Shown here: piece by piece, positions 55,550-64,000 of the stretch
How positions within the stretch are numbered: the first letter of the stretch is position 1
How the letters are laid out: each line of letters starts with the position of its first letter
Notes under the pieces: model-generated
What the model was told of the DNA's origin: nothing
What the model saw: only the letters and a program-made list of their open reading frames with translations
The model's database searches: none
Source of the DNA: Pseudonocardia sp. N23
GTDB taxonomy: Bacteria; Actinomycetota; Actinomycetes; Mycobacteriales; Pseudonocardiaceae
Direction of reading: 5' to 3'
Assembly (NCBI RefSeq): GCF_002583555.1
Contig: NZ_BEGX01000004.1
Location: 1 to 64,000, forward strand
DNA: 64,000 nt
Translations under genes and position numbers: made by a program

Positions 55550-55590
55550 GTCAAGGGAAGGATCGTTCAGTTCCCGTCGAGGAGGCCGTC

Positions 55591-56253
55591 GTGCCTGATC
55601 CCGCGGGCGGACCCGAGGAGCAGGTCCGTCGCGACATCCGCGACGTCCGGGCGCGTTGGCGTACCCGCCAGGTCCTCGACGCCGCCGTCCGGCTGATCAA
55701 CAGCGGCGGCCTGCACGGCATGTCGATGCAGGCGCTGGCCAAGGAGGCGAGGATCAGCGTCGGGCTGATCTACAGCTACTTCGGCGGCAAGGAGGACGTG
55801 GTCGTCGCCGTGGTGGCCGACCTGGCCGAGCAGATCCGCCGCGAGGTCGACACCCGCATCGCCGGCGCGGGCGACGACCCCGTCGAGCGGCTCGCGGCCG
55901 GGTTCGCCGGCTACTGCATCGCCATGGACGCCCACCGCAACGCCGGGCTGCTGACCTACCGGCAGTCCGCCGAGCTGGGCGCGGCCGCCCGCGAACGGCT
56001 CAAGGAGGCCGAGCGCCAGACGTTCGTGCCGCTCACCGCCGTCGTCGCCGACGCCGCCCGTGCAGGCCTGCTCGCCGACGGCGTCTCCCCCGAGATGCTG
56101 GTCTTCGACCTCACGGTGCTCGCCCAGGTCTGGGCGCTCAAGCACTGGCACTTCCCGGAGGGCTACGGCGTCGAGGACTTCGTCGCCGACCAGGTCGCGA
56201 CGCTCGTCCGCCCGGCCCTGACCCCGACTCCGCCGAAAGGGAACCGCACGTGA
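55591..56253 (+). CDS. TetR/AcrR-family regulator
   Basis: 220 residues from GTG 55591. The HTH is in QVLDAAVRLINSGGLHGMSMQALAKEARISVGLIYSYFGGKEDVV. The C-terminal ligand domain is of the TetR_C_33-like type. Its stop overlaps the BadI-like start (GTGA). With the palindrome upstream it likely responds to a ring-carboxylate CoA thioester and controls both arms of the cluster. Confidence 0.88.
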   Translation: MPDPAGGPEEQVRRDIRDVRARWRTRQVLDAAVRLINSGGLHGMSMQALAKEARISVGLIYSYFGGKEDVVVAVVADLAEQIRREVDTRIAGAGDDPVERLAAGFAGYCIAMDAHRNAGLLTYRQSAELGAAARERLKEAERQTFVPLTAVVADAARAGLLADGVSPEMLVFDLTVLAQVWALKHWHFPEGYGVEDFVADQVATLVRPALTPTPPKGNRT

Positions 56254-57050
56254 CGCCCACTGACTTCGAGGACATCCTCTACCGGGTCGAGGACACCACC
56301 GCGGTGGTGACGATCAACCGGCCGCAGCGCTACAACGCCTTCCGCGGGAAGACCGTCGAGGAGCTGATCACGGCGCTGCGTACGGCCTGGGCCGACAAGG
56401 CGGTCCGCGTCGTCGTGCTCACCGGCGCCGGGGACAAGGCGTTCACCACCGGCGGCGACGTCAAGCAGCGCGCCGAGACCGGCGACTACGGCCCCACCGC
56501 GAGCGGCCTGTTCGAGATCGACGCCCTGCACAAGCTCATCCGCGACATCCCCAAGCCGGTCATCGCCGCGGTCAACGGCCTCGCGATCGGCGGCGGCCAC
56601 GTCCTGCACGTGCTGTGCGACATCTCGATCGCCGCCGACACCGCCCGGTTCGGGCAGGCCGGGCCCCGGGTCGGGTCGTTCGACGCCGGGTTCGGCACCA
56701 CCTACCTGGCGCGGGTCGTCGGTGAGAAGCGGGCCCGGGAGATCTGGTACCTGTGCCGGCAGTACGACGCGGCGACCGCCGAGCGCTGGGGCCTGGTCAA
56801 CGCCGTCGTCCCCGCCGCCGACCTGATGACCGAGGCGCTGAGCTGGGCCGCCGACATCGCGAAGATGAGCCCGACGGCGATCACCTTCCTCAAGCACTCC
56901 TTCAACACCGACACCGAGCACCAGGCCGGGCTCGCCAACGTCACCTCCGCGGGGCTCGCGCTGTTCGTCGAGTCCGAGGAGGGCATGGAGGGCGCCCGCG
57001 CCTTCGCCGAGAAGCGGCCGCCGGACTTCAGCGGCTACGCGACCCGGTAG
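56250..57050 (+). CDS. badI: BadI-like 2-ketocyclohexanecarboxyl-CoA hydrolase
   Basis: 266 residues from GTG 56250, crotonase fold. The blocks INRPQRYNAFRGKTVEELI, GDKAFTTGGD, AAVNGLAIGGGHVLHVLCDISIA and RFGQAGPRVGSFDAGFGTTYLARVVGEKRAREIWYLCRQY match BadI, including the GSFDAGFGT loop unlike ordinary enoyl-CoA hydratases. BadI opens the six-membered ring of 2-ketocyclohexanecarboxyl-CoA to pimelyl-CoA. It is co-transcribed with the TetR gene. MenB-type chemistry is the alternative. Confidence 0.8.
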   Translation: MTPTDFEDILYRVEDTTAVVTINRPQRYNAFRGKTVEELITALRTAWADKAVRVVVLTGAGDKAFTTGGDVKQRAETGDYGPTASGLFEIDALHKLIRDIPKPVIAAVNGLAIGGGHVLHVLCDISIAADTARFGQAGPRVGSFDAGFGTTYLARVVGEKRAREIWYLCRQYDAATAERWGLVNAVVPAADLMTEALSWAADIAKMSPTAITFLKHSFNTDTEHQAGLANVTSAGLALFVESEEGMEGARAFAEKRPPDFSGYATR

Positions 57051-57221
57051 GCGAACCCGTGGGCGCCGGGCCCGGGATCGGCGACGGAACCTCCCGGATC
57101 GCGAAGCTCGTCGCCGCTCGTCACCTTCTCGGACGCGCCGTCGCGCCGTGCACGTGTGAAGAGCCGGTGACACGGGTGAAGACACTGGCGTCCGGGCCCA
57201 CCGTCGTGGGTACCCTGCCGT

Positions 57222-57563
57222 ATGTCCACATCGCACGCCGCCGACTCGACCCCGACCCCGGTGACGGAGGGAGCGACACCCCCCGCACCCGGTTCGACCG
57301 CCGAGACCGGCCGAGCCGGATCGGTCGGCGGACCGGGCTGGCCGGTCACGTCGCACGACGGCCAGAGCACCCTGAAGCTGCACGCCGGCATCTCGGTGAT
57401 CGCGACGATCCTGTGCCTGCTCGTGGTGGGGATCTTCATCCACCTCGGCACGATCACGCCGGCGATCATCTTCGCGGTCGTGGCGCTGATCTGCGTCGGC
57501 ATCTATGTCGGATGCCGCGCCAAGCTCGCCAAGGTGCGCAGGACCGGCCCCGAGAGCCACTGA
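57222..57563 (+). CDS. small two-helix membrane protein
   Basis: 113 residues. The first 50 are disordered (Thr/Pro/Gly/Ala rich), followed by two membrane helices (SVIATILCLLVVGIFIHL and ITPAIIFAVVALICVGIYVGC) and a short basic tail. No family recognised. It lies alone between the BadI-like gene and a convergent dehydrogenase. Confidence 0.7.
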   Translation: MSTSHAADSTPTPVTEGATPPAPGSTAETGRAGSVGGPGWPVTSHDGQSTLKLHAGISVIATILCLLVVGIFIHLGTITPAIIFAVVALICVGIYVGCRAKLAKVRRTGPESH

Positions 57564-57600
57564 GCCCTCGGCTCCGGCGCTCGTCGGGCCCGGCGCGCGC

Positions 57601-58395
57601 TCAGTACGTCTTCGCGCTGTTCCATCCGCCGTCGACGAACAGTGTCGTCCCGTTGACATAGTCCGACTCCGGCCCGCAGAGGAACGCCACCGGGCCCGCG
57701 ATCTCCTCGGGCTGCGCCCAGCGCTTCATCGGGGCGTTGCGCTCGATCGACTCGCGCATCGGACCGGAGCGGAAGTACTCGCTGGTCATCGGCGTCTCGA
57801 CCACGCCCGGCCCGACCGCGTTGCACCAGATGCCCTGCGCCGCGAACTCCAGCGTGATCGTCTTGGTCAGCATGATGATCCCGGCCTTCGCGACGCAGTA
57901 GGCCGAACGGTCGGCGAAGGCCAGCTCGCCGGTGATCGACGCGATGTTCACGATCTTGCCGCGGCCCTGCTCGACCATCCCCGGGATCGTGGCGCGGGAC
58001 AGCACGAACGGCGCCGTCAGGTCCACGTCGAGGGTGTGACGCCATTCGTCGGGCGTGAGATCGAGTATCGACGCGATCTGCCGCACCCCCGCGTTGTTGA
58101 CCAGCACGTCGAGCCCGCCGAGGCGCTCCCGCACCCGGCCGGGGAGCTCCTGGGTGGCGGCGTCGTCGGTGAGGTCGACGGCGAACGTGGCCGCGTCCTC
58201 GCCGTACTCGGCCGCGGCGTCGGCGAGCCCTGCCTCGTCGAGGTCGACGAGCGCCAGCCGGGCTCCGGCGGCGTGCAACCGCCACGCGATCGCCCTCCCC
58301 AGCCCGCCGGCGGCGCCGGTCACCACGGCGACCTTGTCGCGCAGCGCATCCGCGCCCGGGGCACCGCCGGCGGGGCTCGCTTGCGAAGAGGTCAT
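57601..58395 (-). CDS. short-chain dehydrogenase/reductase
   Basis: 264 residues. TGAAGGLGRAI, NNAGVRQ, NIASITGE with Y-x-x-x-K in AYCVAKAG, and the closing YVNGTTLFVDGGWNSAKTY are classical SDR features. ATG 58395 is preceded by a weak site. It may supply another step for the ring-carboxylate cluster 0.5 kb away, but the stretch between does not prove it. Confidence 0.88.
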   Translation of the reverse strand: MTSSQASPAGGAPGADALRDKVAVVTGAAGGLGRAIAWRLHAAGARLALVDLDEAGLADAAAEYGEDAATFAVDLTDDAATQELPGRVRERLGGLDVLVNNAGVRQIASILDLTPDEWRHTLDVDLTAPFVLSRATIPGMVEQGRGKIVNIASITGELAFADRSAYCVAKAGIIMLTKTITLEFAAQGIWCNAVGPGVVETPMTSEYFRSGPMRESIERNAPMKRWAQPEEIAGPVAFLCGPESDYVNGTTLFVDGGWNSAKTY

Positions 58396-58554
58396 CGTCG
58401 TCCGCTCCGTTCGTCGTCAACGTGTCGACGCCGATCGTCGCGGATCTCCGAGGCGCCCGCCGACCACGCAGCGACGAGCGGTACGCGACGGTGTCGACGG
58501 ACAGCCGCGCCGTGGCCCCTGATCAGTGGCGGCGCAGGTCGGTGGTCGTGCAGG

Positions 58555-58812
58555 TCAGTGGTTGCGCAGGGCTTTCACGAGCTCCGACCGGCTCATCGAG
58601 GAACGGCCGTCGATGCCGATCTTCTTGGCCCGGTCGTAGAGCTCGTCCTTGGTCATGTCGTCGTAGCTGCCCGAGCGGCCGCCACGCGCGGAGACCTTCT
58701 TGCGGCCCTCGTTCGCCGACGCGTTCGCGATCCGCGCGGCCTTCTCCTTCGACCCGCCCTGTGTGCGGATCTCCTCGTAGGTCTTCTCGTCCTTGATGCT
58801 CGGGTTCGGCAC
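58555..58812 (-). CDS. DUF7218/Rho-N-like small protein
   Basis: 85 residues from GTG 58812, after GGAGGGAG. NPSIKDEKTYEEIRTQGGSKEKAARIANASANEG is the family start and YDDMTKDELYDRAKKIGIDGRSSMSRSELVKALRNH is a Rho-N/SAP-like helix-extended-helix. Such proteins are basic, abundant under stress in actinobacteria and may bind nucleic acid. Confidence 0.85.
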   Translation of the reverse strand: MPNPSIKDEKTYEEIRTQGGSKEKAARIANASANEGRKKVSARGGRSGSYDDMTKDELYDRAKKIGIDGRSSMSRSELVKALRNH

Positions 58813-59099
58813 GACGCGCTCCCTCCACGACGGTTGTGGCATCGACATGCCCGCAGGCGCAACAGCCGAAACCGCCGATACCGTCGTGGTCCGCACCGTG
58901 CTGCCGATCGGCCGGAGGGTCCGTGCGTCGCAGGTGTTCGGCGTCCCCGGAGACCTCACCCATCTCGCCGTCGACGCGTGGCTGCTGCCCACGGACGCCC
59001 GCCTCGAGGGCCTGTGGGTGGGACACTGCGTGACCGGCTCCGGGCACTCGCCGCCGGGCCCGACGAGCGCGCCACGCCGGCGTGGCCAGTCGTGGCGGA

Positions 59100-59360
59100 C
59101 GCGCTCGCCCGGCTCGGTGCGCAACCGGGCGACTGCGGCGTCCAGGCCTACGACCAGGGAAGGCCGCGGGGCCGCTGACGGCAGCGCGGCGACGACCCTG
59201 TCGAGCGTGACGGCGGGCGCGTCGCCGGTGACCAGCGCACCGTAGGCGGCGGCCACGACCGGGGTTCGGCTCTGTGCGTGCACGCAGTGCAGCGGCACGG
59301 TCCGGCGCTCGCGGCGCAGGTCGGCGACGACGGCGAGGACCGCGAGCCGGGTCAGATCCG
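59100..59360 (-). pseudogene. tyrosine/dual-specificity phosphatase-like remnant
   Basis: A frame on this strand reads DLTRLAVLAVVADLRRERR, then VPLHCVHAQSRTPVVAAAYGAL, then LDRVVAALPSAAPRPSLVVGLDAAVARL. The HC-x5-R core matches the phosphatase tail of ADP-ribosylglycohydrolase-type proteins. No start, upstream glycohydrolase domain or continuing frame is present, so only about 85 residues survive. Confidence 0.5.
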
Positions 59361-59370
59361 CGGCCCGCAG

Positions 59371-59535
59371 GCTCGTCGTCCGTGCCGTGCACCGGGCCCG
59401 CGACCTGCACCGCGCCGACCCCGACCCCCGCGGCCTCCTCGGGCCCGAGTTCACCCTGCTCGAGCTGCAGCGCCTGCACGAGGCCGTCGCCGGCACCGAG
59501 CTGCAGAAGGACACGTTCCGCCGACCTCGGCGGTG
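59371..59535 (+). pseudogene. NUDIX/NrtR-type regulator C-terminal remnant
   Basis: The frame reads VVRAVHRARDLHRADPDP, then LLGPEFTLLELQRLHEAVAGTELQKDTFRR, the winged-helix end of NUDIX-domain NrtR-like proteins. After FRR the frame is lost. The catalytic NUDIX box is absent. It lies directly against the phosphatase remnant on the other strand, so an ADP-ribose/NAD gene pair was probably lost here. Confidence 0.5.
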
Positions 59536-59609
59536 TCGGCGTGCGCGGCGAGCCGGACCTCGATCTCCGCGGGATCGACGAGGAACCCCCGGCTACCTGC
59601 GGGAGCGGC

Positions 59610-60692
59610 TCAGCCCCGCCAGGCTCCGCGGGCGTAGTTCGGCGGATAGGGCGCCTCGTCGGCGGGCACACCCAGCTCGTGCGCGGCCCGCCACGGCCAG
59701 CCCGGCTCGCGCAGCGCCGCCCGGGCCAGCAGCACGACGTCGGCGGCACCGTCGTCGAGAACCCGTTGCGCCTGTGCGGGGTCGGTGATCAGTCCGACCG
59801 CGGCCGTCGTCACGCCCGCCTTCTCCCGCACCGCACGCGCGAACGGCACCTGGTAGCCGGGGCCGACCTCGATCTGCTGACGCGGGTCGAGGCCACCGGA
59901 GCTGACGTCGACCAGGTCGACGCCCTGGCCCGCGAGCAGCCGCGACACCTCGCACGTCTCCTCGAGCGTCCAGCCGCCCTCCACCCAGTCGGTCGCCGAC
60001 AGCCGCACGCTCACCGGCTTGTGCTCCGGCCACACCGCGCGGACGGCGTCGACGATCTCGCGCAGCAGGCGCGTCCGGTTCTCGAACGAGCCGCCGTAGG
60101 AGTCGTCGCGCAGGTTGGACAGCGGCGACAGGAACTGATGGACCAGGTAGCCGTGGGCCCCGTGCACCTCGACGGTGTCGAACCCGGCGGCGTCGGCCCG
60201 CACGGCCGCGGCGGCGAACCCGTCGACGACCTCCCGGATGCCGGCCGCGTCGAGCGCGTGAGGCACGACGAGGTCGTCGAACGCCGCCGCGGACGGCGCC
60301 ACCGCGGTCCAGCCGCCGTCGGCGGGCGGGACCGGCGCGCCGCCGTGCCAGGGTGCCTCGATCGACGCCTTGCGCCCGGCGTGCGCGAGCTGGACGCCCG
60401 CCGCCGCGCCGCGGTCGTGCAGGAACCCGACGATCCGCGCCCACGCCTCGGCCTGCGCGTCGTTCCAGATTCCGACGTCCTGCGGGCTGATCCGGCCCTC
60501 GGCGAGCACGGCGGACGCCTCGGTGAACACGAGGCCGAACCCGCCGGTCGCGCGGGCACCCAGGTGGACGAGATGCCAGTCGGTGGGGACGCCGTCGCAG
60601 GCGTCGACGGCGTACTGGCACATCGGCGCCAGCCAGATCCGGTTGCGGACGGTCAGCCCGCGCAGGGTGATGTGGTCGAACAGCGACGGCAT
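59610..60692 (-). CDS. old yellow enzyme family NADH:flavin oxidoreductase (YqjM-like)
   Basis: 360 residues from ATG 60692. LFDHITLRGLTVRNRIWLAPMCQYA binds FMN (with the YqjM-type Cys in PMCQYA), HAGRK is the substrate-binding region, HGAHGYLVHQFLSPLSNLRDDSYGGSFENR is the barrel core and the end has YPPNYARG. Thermophilic-like OYE class enzymes reduce activated alkenes. It is a single gene; the hairpin near 60.8 kb lies upstream. Confidence 0.92.
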   Translation of the reverse strand: MPSLFDHITLRGLTVRNRIWLAPMCQYAVDACDGVPTDWHLVHLGARATGGFGLVFTEASAVLAEGRISPQDVGIWNDAQAEAWARIVGFLHDRGAAAGVQLAHAGRKASIEAPWHGGAPVPPADGGWTAVAPSAAAFDDLVVPHALDAAGIREVVDGFAAAAVRADAAGFDTVEVHGAHGYLVHQFLSPLSNLRDDSYGGSFENRTRLLREIVDAVRAVWPEHKPVSVRLSATDWVEGGWTLEETCEVSRLLAGQGVDLVDVSSGGLDPRQQIEVGPGYQVPFARAVREKAGVTTAAVGLITDPAQAQRVLDDGAADVVLLARAALREPGWPWRAAHELGVPADEAPYPPNYARGAWRG

Positions 60693-60804
60693 GGGACCGG
60701 CTCCTTCGGGCGGACGGGCGGCCGCACCTGCGCCGCCGCCAGTCGGTGATACCAGGCCGCCTGACCGTCGCGCTCCGGGGAGTGCGCAACGTCGCCCGCA
60801 CACA

Positions 60805-60841
60805 CGAGAGCGGCCGACCCCCGAGGGGCCGGCCGCTCTCG
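60805..60841 (-). terminator. terminator hairpin
   Basis: Arms CGAGAGCGGCCG (60805-60816) and CGGCCGCTCTCG (60830-60841) pair perfectly, and the loop holds CCCC/GGGG that can extend the stem. It lies 24 bp past the stop of the leftward DUF6131 gene. Confidence 0.7.
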
Positions 60842-60864
60842 TCACTCACGCGACGGCAGGAACG

Positions 60865-61020
60865 TCAGAACCAGACTTTTCGACCACCGACCGGGCGGCC
60901 GACGCTACCGAGCACCAGCAGCACGATCCCGATGAGCAGCAGGATTCCGCCGATGTAGTAGAGCACCGGGATTCCGACAACGAGTCCGATGACCAGCAGA
61001 ATCAATCCGATAATGATCAT
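60865..61020 (-). CDS. DUF6131-family small membrane protein
   Basis: 51 residues: MIIIGLILLVIGLVVGIP, a second helix LYYIGGILLLIGIVLLVLG and the basic end GRPVGGRKVWF, matching DUF6131. GGAAG lies eight bases ahead of ATG 61020. These proteins are small, abundant stress-linked membrane proteins in actinobacteria. It is divergent from the catalase gene. Confidence 0.85.
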   Translation of the reverse strand: MIIIGLILLVIGLVVGIPVLYYIGGILLLIGIVLLVLGSVGRPVGGRKVWF

Positions 61021-61296
61021 TCTTGCCACTTCCTTTCCGAAGGGGCCGGGGGAAACTGATCGAGAGTGCACCGCCGGGCCCTGCCGGAAACCCCTCCGCA
61101 GGTTTTCACACCGTTCGATGTAACGACCAGGACCGGACGCCGGGCCGGCGTCACCCGAAAGGCCGCGAATTGGTCACGAGAAAGTCACGGCGCGCGCGTT
61201 TGAACCGCCGCCCAGCGGTGACCCCTGTTGTGCCCCGGGCCTCGCCGGCCCGGCCGGCCGCTCGCGCGGGCCCACCACCACGAGGAGATGACGCAC

Positions 61297-62814
61297 GTGA
61301 CCGACCAGCGGGTCCCCCCGACCACCACCGACGCCGGCATCCCTGTCGAGAGCGACGAACACTCCCTGACCGTCGGCCCCGGCGGCCCGCTCCTGCTGCA
61401 GGACAGCTACCTCATCGAGCAGATGGCGCAGTTCAACCGGGAGCGGATCCCGGAGCGTCAGCCGCACGCGAAGGGCAGCGGCGCGTTCGGCCGGTTCGAG
61501 GTCACCGCCGACGTCTCGGCGTTCACGAAGGCCTCGCTGTTCCAGCCCGGCGCGACGACCGACCTCGCGGCGCGCTTCTCGACGGTGGCGGGCGAGCGCG
61601 GCAGCCCCGACACCTGGCGTGACCCCCGCGGATTCGCGGTGAAGTTCTACACGCCAGAGGGCAACTACGACATGGTCGGCAACAACACACCGGTGTTCTT
61701 CATCAAGGACCCGATGAAGTTCCAGCACTTCATCCGTTCCCAGAAACGCCGCGCCGACAACAACCTGCGGGACCACGACATGCAGTGGGACTTCTGGACG
61801 CTGTCCCCGGAGTCCGCGCACCAGGTCACCTGGCTGATGGGCGACCGCGGAATTCCGCGCACCTGGCGGCACATGAACGGCTATTCGTCCCACACCTACA
61901 TGTGGATCAATGACGCGGGCGAGGAGTTCTGGGTCAAGTACCACTTCAAGACCGACCAGGGCGTCGAGTTCTTCACCCAGGACGAGGCCGACCAGATGGC
62001 GTCGGCGGACACCGACTACCACACGCGCGACCTGTTCGAGCACATCCGCGACGGTGAGCACCCGAGCTGGACGCTGCAGGTGCAGGTCATGCCCTACGCC
62101 GACGCCGAGGCCTACCGGTTCAACCCGTTCGACCTGACGAAGGTCTGGCCGCACGCCGACTACCCGCTGCTCGAGGTGGGGCGGATGACGCTCGACCGCA
62201 ACCCCACCGACAACCACACCGAGATCGAGCAGCTCGCGTTCCAGCCCAACAACCTCGTGCCCGGAGTCGGCCCCAGCCCCGACCGGATGCTGCTGGCCCG
62301 GCTGTTCTCCTACTCCGACGCCCACCGGCACCGTCTCGGCGCGAACTACCAGCAGATCCCGGTGAACGCCCCCACCTGCCCGGTGCGCTCGTACTCCAAG
62401 GACGGGGCGATGCGGATGCAGAAGGTCTCCGACCCGGTGTACGCGCCCAACTCCTACGGCGGCCCGGCCGCCGACACGTCCCAGCACGTCCCGACCTGGC
62501 AGGCCGACGGCGCGATCATGCGCAGTGCCTACGTCGACCACGCCGAGGACGACGACTGGGGGCAGGCCGGCACGCTGGTGCGCGACGTCCTCGACGACTC
62601 TCAGCGGGGCCGGCTCGTCGACAACATCGTGGGGCACCTGCTCAACGGGGTCAGCGAGCCGATCCTGCAGCGTGCCTTCGAGTACTGGCGCAAGGTCGAC
62701 AAGGACCTCGGCGACGCGATCGCCGCCGGCGTCCGGGAGAAGGCCGACGAGACCGATCCCAAGGCCGCCGACCAGGGCAACGCGGCCCGGAGCTCCATGC
62801 AGGCGAAGGCCTGA
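61297..62814 (+). CDS. katA: monofunctional haem catalase (clade 3)
   Basis: 505 residues from GTG 61297; the ATG at 61288 is three codons upstream, but GAGGAG then abuts it, so the GTG has better spacing. Distal His is in [12 protein letters not shown], Asn in [13 protein letters not shown], and the proximal Tyr in [18 protein letters not shown]. Length and lack of a C-terminal flavodoxin-like domain fit small-subunit catalase. It removes hydrogen peroxide. It is divergent from the DUF6131 gene. Confidence 0.94.
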   Translation: MTDQRVPPTTTDAGIPVESDEHSLTVGPGGPLLLQDSYLIEQMAQFNRERIPERQPHAKGSGAFGRFEVTADVSAFTKASLFQPGATTDLAARFSTVAGERGSPDTWRDPRGFAVKFYTPEGNYDMVGNNTPVFFIKDPMKFQHFIRSQKRRADNNLRDHDMQWDFWTLSPESAHQVTWLMGDRGIPRTWRHMNGYSSHTYMWINDAGEEFWVKYHFKTDQGVEFFTQDEADQMASADTDYHTRDLFEHIRDGEHPSWTLQVQVMPYADAEAYRFNPFDLTKVWPHADYPLLEVGRMTLDRNPTDNHTEIEQLAFQPNNLVPGVGPSPDRMLLARLFSYSDAHRHRLGANYQQIPVNAPTCPVRSYSKDGAMRMQKVSDPVYAPNSYGGPAADTSQHVPTWQADGAIMRSAYVDHAEDDDWGQAGTLVRDVLDDSQRGRLVDNIVGHLLNGVSEPILQRAFEYWRKVDKDLGDAIAAGVREKADETDPKAADQGNAARSSMQAKA

Positions 62815-62818
62815 GTGG

Positions 62819-63430
62819 TCAGACCGCCCCGCGCAGGGCGGCGTGACGCTGCCTGAGCGCACCGTCCTTGTTGACGGGGTTCTGCGCCTCGTCCGGCTCC
62901 ACACCCGCCGTCGTGGCGATGGAGTTCATCTCCGACACCATCGCCACGAGGTGGGCGAGCCGTACCTCGGCGGCGTCCACGGGGTGCTGGCCGCGCAGCA
63001 CGGCCAGCGTCTGGTCGACCCACAGGGTCTCGGCGTGCATGCCGGCGTCGTGGAGCACCTCACGCATCCGATCGGCCAGCTCGCGGGGTTCGAGGCCCAG
63101 CCAGCCGCGCAGGGTGCGTGCGTCGAGCGGGAACAGCCGGTCGCGGTCGCGCAGGTACAGCAGCTCGAGGGCGTAGCCGTGGCCGAACGCGCAGTAGATG
63201 CAGCCGTTGTGCAGCGAGACGACCAGCGCGGCGAGGTGCGTGCGGACCGGGCCGAGGACGTGCAGCGTCGTGAGATAACGGGGCATGTTGGCGGCGAACC
63301 AGCGCAGCGCACCACCGACGCCTTTGCGCGCGACGATGTGCGGCACCATGCGCGGGGCGAAGCCCCACATGAGGCGGCAACCCCACTGGAGAAGACCGGT
63401 GACAGCCCGGTCGACCACATGGCCGCCCAT
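62819..63430 (-). CDS. AhpD/carboxymuconolactone-decarboxylase-like protein
   Basis: 203 residues from ATG 63430, with AAGGAG six bases upstream. VVSLHNGCIYCAFGHGYALELL supplies the C-x-x-C-x3-H motif of AhpD-like proteins (C then YC, then H). The longer open frame to 63829 is not family sequence. It is convergent with catalase (4 nt between stops), a peroxide-response neighbourhood, but it lacks other AhpD marks. Confidence 0.78.
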   Translation of the reverse strand: MGGHVVDRAVTGLLQWGCRLMWGFAPRMVPHIVARKGVGGALRWFAANMPRYLTTLHVLGPVRTHLAALVVSLHNGCIYCAFGHGYALELLYLRDRDRLFPLDARTLRGWLGLEPRELADRMREVLHDAGMHAETLWVDQTLAVLRGQHPVDAAEVRLAHLVAMVSEMNSIATTAGVEPDEAQNPVNKDGALRQRHAALRGAV

Positions 63431-63657
63431 GGTCAGCTCCTTGCTCTCAGTGAGTGAGAGATTACGCGCCGGACACCCGTCACGGTGGCCTTTCGGTCGA
63501 ACCGCATCTTCCGCGACACGGACAGTGCGCCGAACGGCCGTACTCGTTCGACCGAATGACAGCTGTCCGTCGACGACCGTTCGGCGCCGACCGTTGTCGG
63601 CCTCCCGATTGCGGCTTGCAGGCCCCCGCGAGGTGTGTCGCCCGGGCGTGCAGCGCC

Positions 63658-64000
63658 TCAGTCCAGCAGGTCGGAGACCTGGTCGGCGGCGGCGACGGTG
63701 AGGGCGCCGAGGCGGCCGGCGTCGGCGACATCGAAGCGGACCGTCGGGATCGACAGCGCGAAGGCGGCGACCGGTCGGCCCGCCGCGTCGGTGATCGCGG
63801 CGCCGATCGCGGCGACGTGCGGACGCCACCAGCTGGCGGCGTTGACGGCGTACCCGCGCTCGCGGGTGGCGGCGACCTCGGCGCGCAGGGCGTCGGCGTC
63901 GACGATGGTGGTGCCGGTGTGGCCGTCGAGCCCGGCGGCGATCACCGCCTCGACCTCGGCGTCTGGCAGCTTCGCGAGGATCGACAGCCCGCTGGCGGTG
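63658..64000 (-). CDS. IclR-family regulator, C-terminal part
   Basis: Partial; it runs off the right edge. The last 113 residues include TASGLSILAKLPDAEVEAVI, TRERGYAVNAASWWRPHVAAIGAAITDAAGRPVAAFALSIPTVRF and VAAADQVSDLLD, the IclR ligand-binding domain. The HTH lies outside the window. Confidence 0.82.
   Translation of the reverse strand, partial: TASGLSILAKLPDAEVEAVIAAGLDGHTGTTIVDADALRAEVAATRERGYAVNAASWWRPHVAAIGAAITDAAGRPVAAFALSIPTVRFDVADAGRLGALTVAAADQVSDLLD

Noticed and set aside
58860..59080. Frame containing VFGVPGDLTHLAVD, reminiscent of a TPP-enzyme N-terminus
   Set aside because: Only one short motif fits and the rest does not; likely chance within a decayed stretch.
1..64000. CRISPR array, tRNA, rRNA, integrase or transposase
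   Set aside because: No regularly spaced repeats, cloverleaf-like sequences or recombinase motifs were seen on either strand.

Overview
The window is very GC-rich, with GC-rich third codon positions throughout, frequent GTG starts and many 4-nt stop/start overlaps. Its families point to a filamentous-type actinomycete, most likely Pseudonocardia or a close relative of the Pseudonocardiales: F420/deazaflavin-type enzymes, a DUF574 methyltransferase, DUF5313 and DUF6131 proteins, an MftD-type flavoenzyme and a conservon-like kinase. This placement is inferred from content, not from a marker gene. No rRNA, tRNA, CRISPR array or complete insertion sequence was seen.

1-4.5 kb: a minus-strand Wadjet/MksBEF-type condensin operon (jetA, jetB, start of jetC, cut by the window edge), with a Cds1-like cysteine desulfhydrase divergent from it. 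4.5-11 kb: an alpha/beta hydrolase, an F420-type LLM oxidoreductase, and a tightly overlapped minus-strand operon of PAS/GAF/PP2C phosphatase, CarH-like B12-binding protein, STAS antagonist and threonine-dehydratase-like enzyme; it looks like a partner-switching module with a possible light or cobalamin sensor. A 33-aa basic peptide gene follows. 11-20.4 kb: RluA-type pseudouridine synthase, a shredded phytanoyl-CoA dioxygenase, MftD-like flavoprotein, a repeat hairpin, a CvnA-like kinase, a serine hydrolase, a YciO/Sua5 protein and a FUSC membrane protein.

20.4-31.4 kb: WYL regulator, broken regulator/SRPBCC pair, YchJ-like protein, an SDR/ABC deletion scar, a GntR-MFS pair, a GH13 enzyme with a deazaflavin nitroreductase-like partner, AhpC/AhpD and a membrane M28 peptidase. 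31.4-35 kb: a PLD-helicase-DUF3427 protein of more mixed codon use, a plausible horizontally acquired defence gene, beside a truncated TetR. 35-46.5 kb: hydrolase, ArsR/SRPBCC operon, a dynamin-stalk-like membrane protein, beta-lactamase-like lipoprotein, aldo/keto reductase, DUF574 methyltransferase, PAS-GGDEF-EAL protein, small proteins, and an SDR/LLM pair.

46.6-52.8 kb is a complete oligopeptide-type ABC importer operon (permease, binding protein, permease, two ATPases). 53-57 kb holds BadH-like and BadI-like enzymes of cyclohexanecarboxylate ring cleavage with a TetR regulator, an LLM oxidoreductase and the scar of a CoA ligase. 57-64 kb: a small membrane protein, another SDR, a DUF7218 protein, a gene graveyard (NUDIX and tyrosine-phosphatase remnants), an old-yellow-enzyme, DUF6131 protein, catalase, an AhpD-like protein and the end of an IclR regulator. 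At least eight broken or scarred genes in 64 kb show that this is an actively eroding accessory region.
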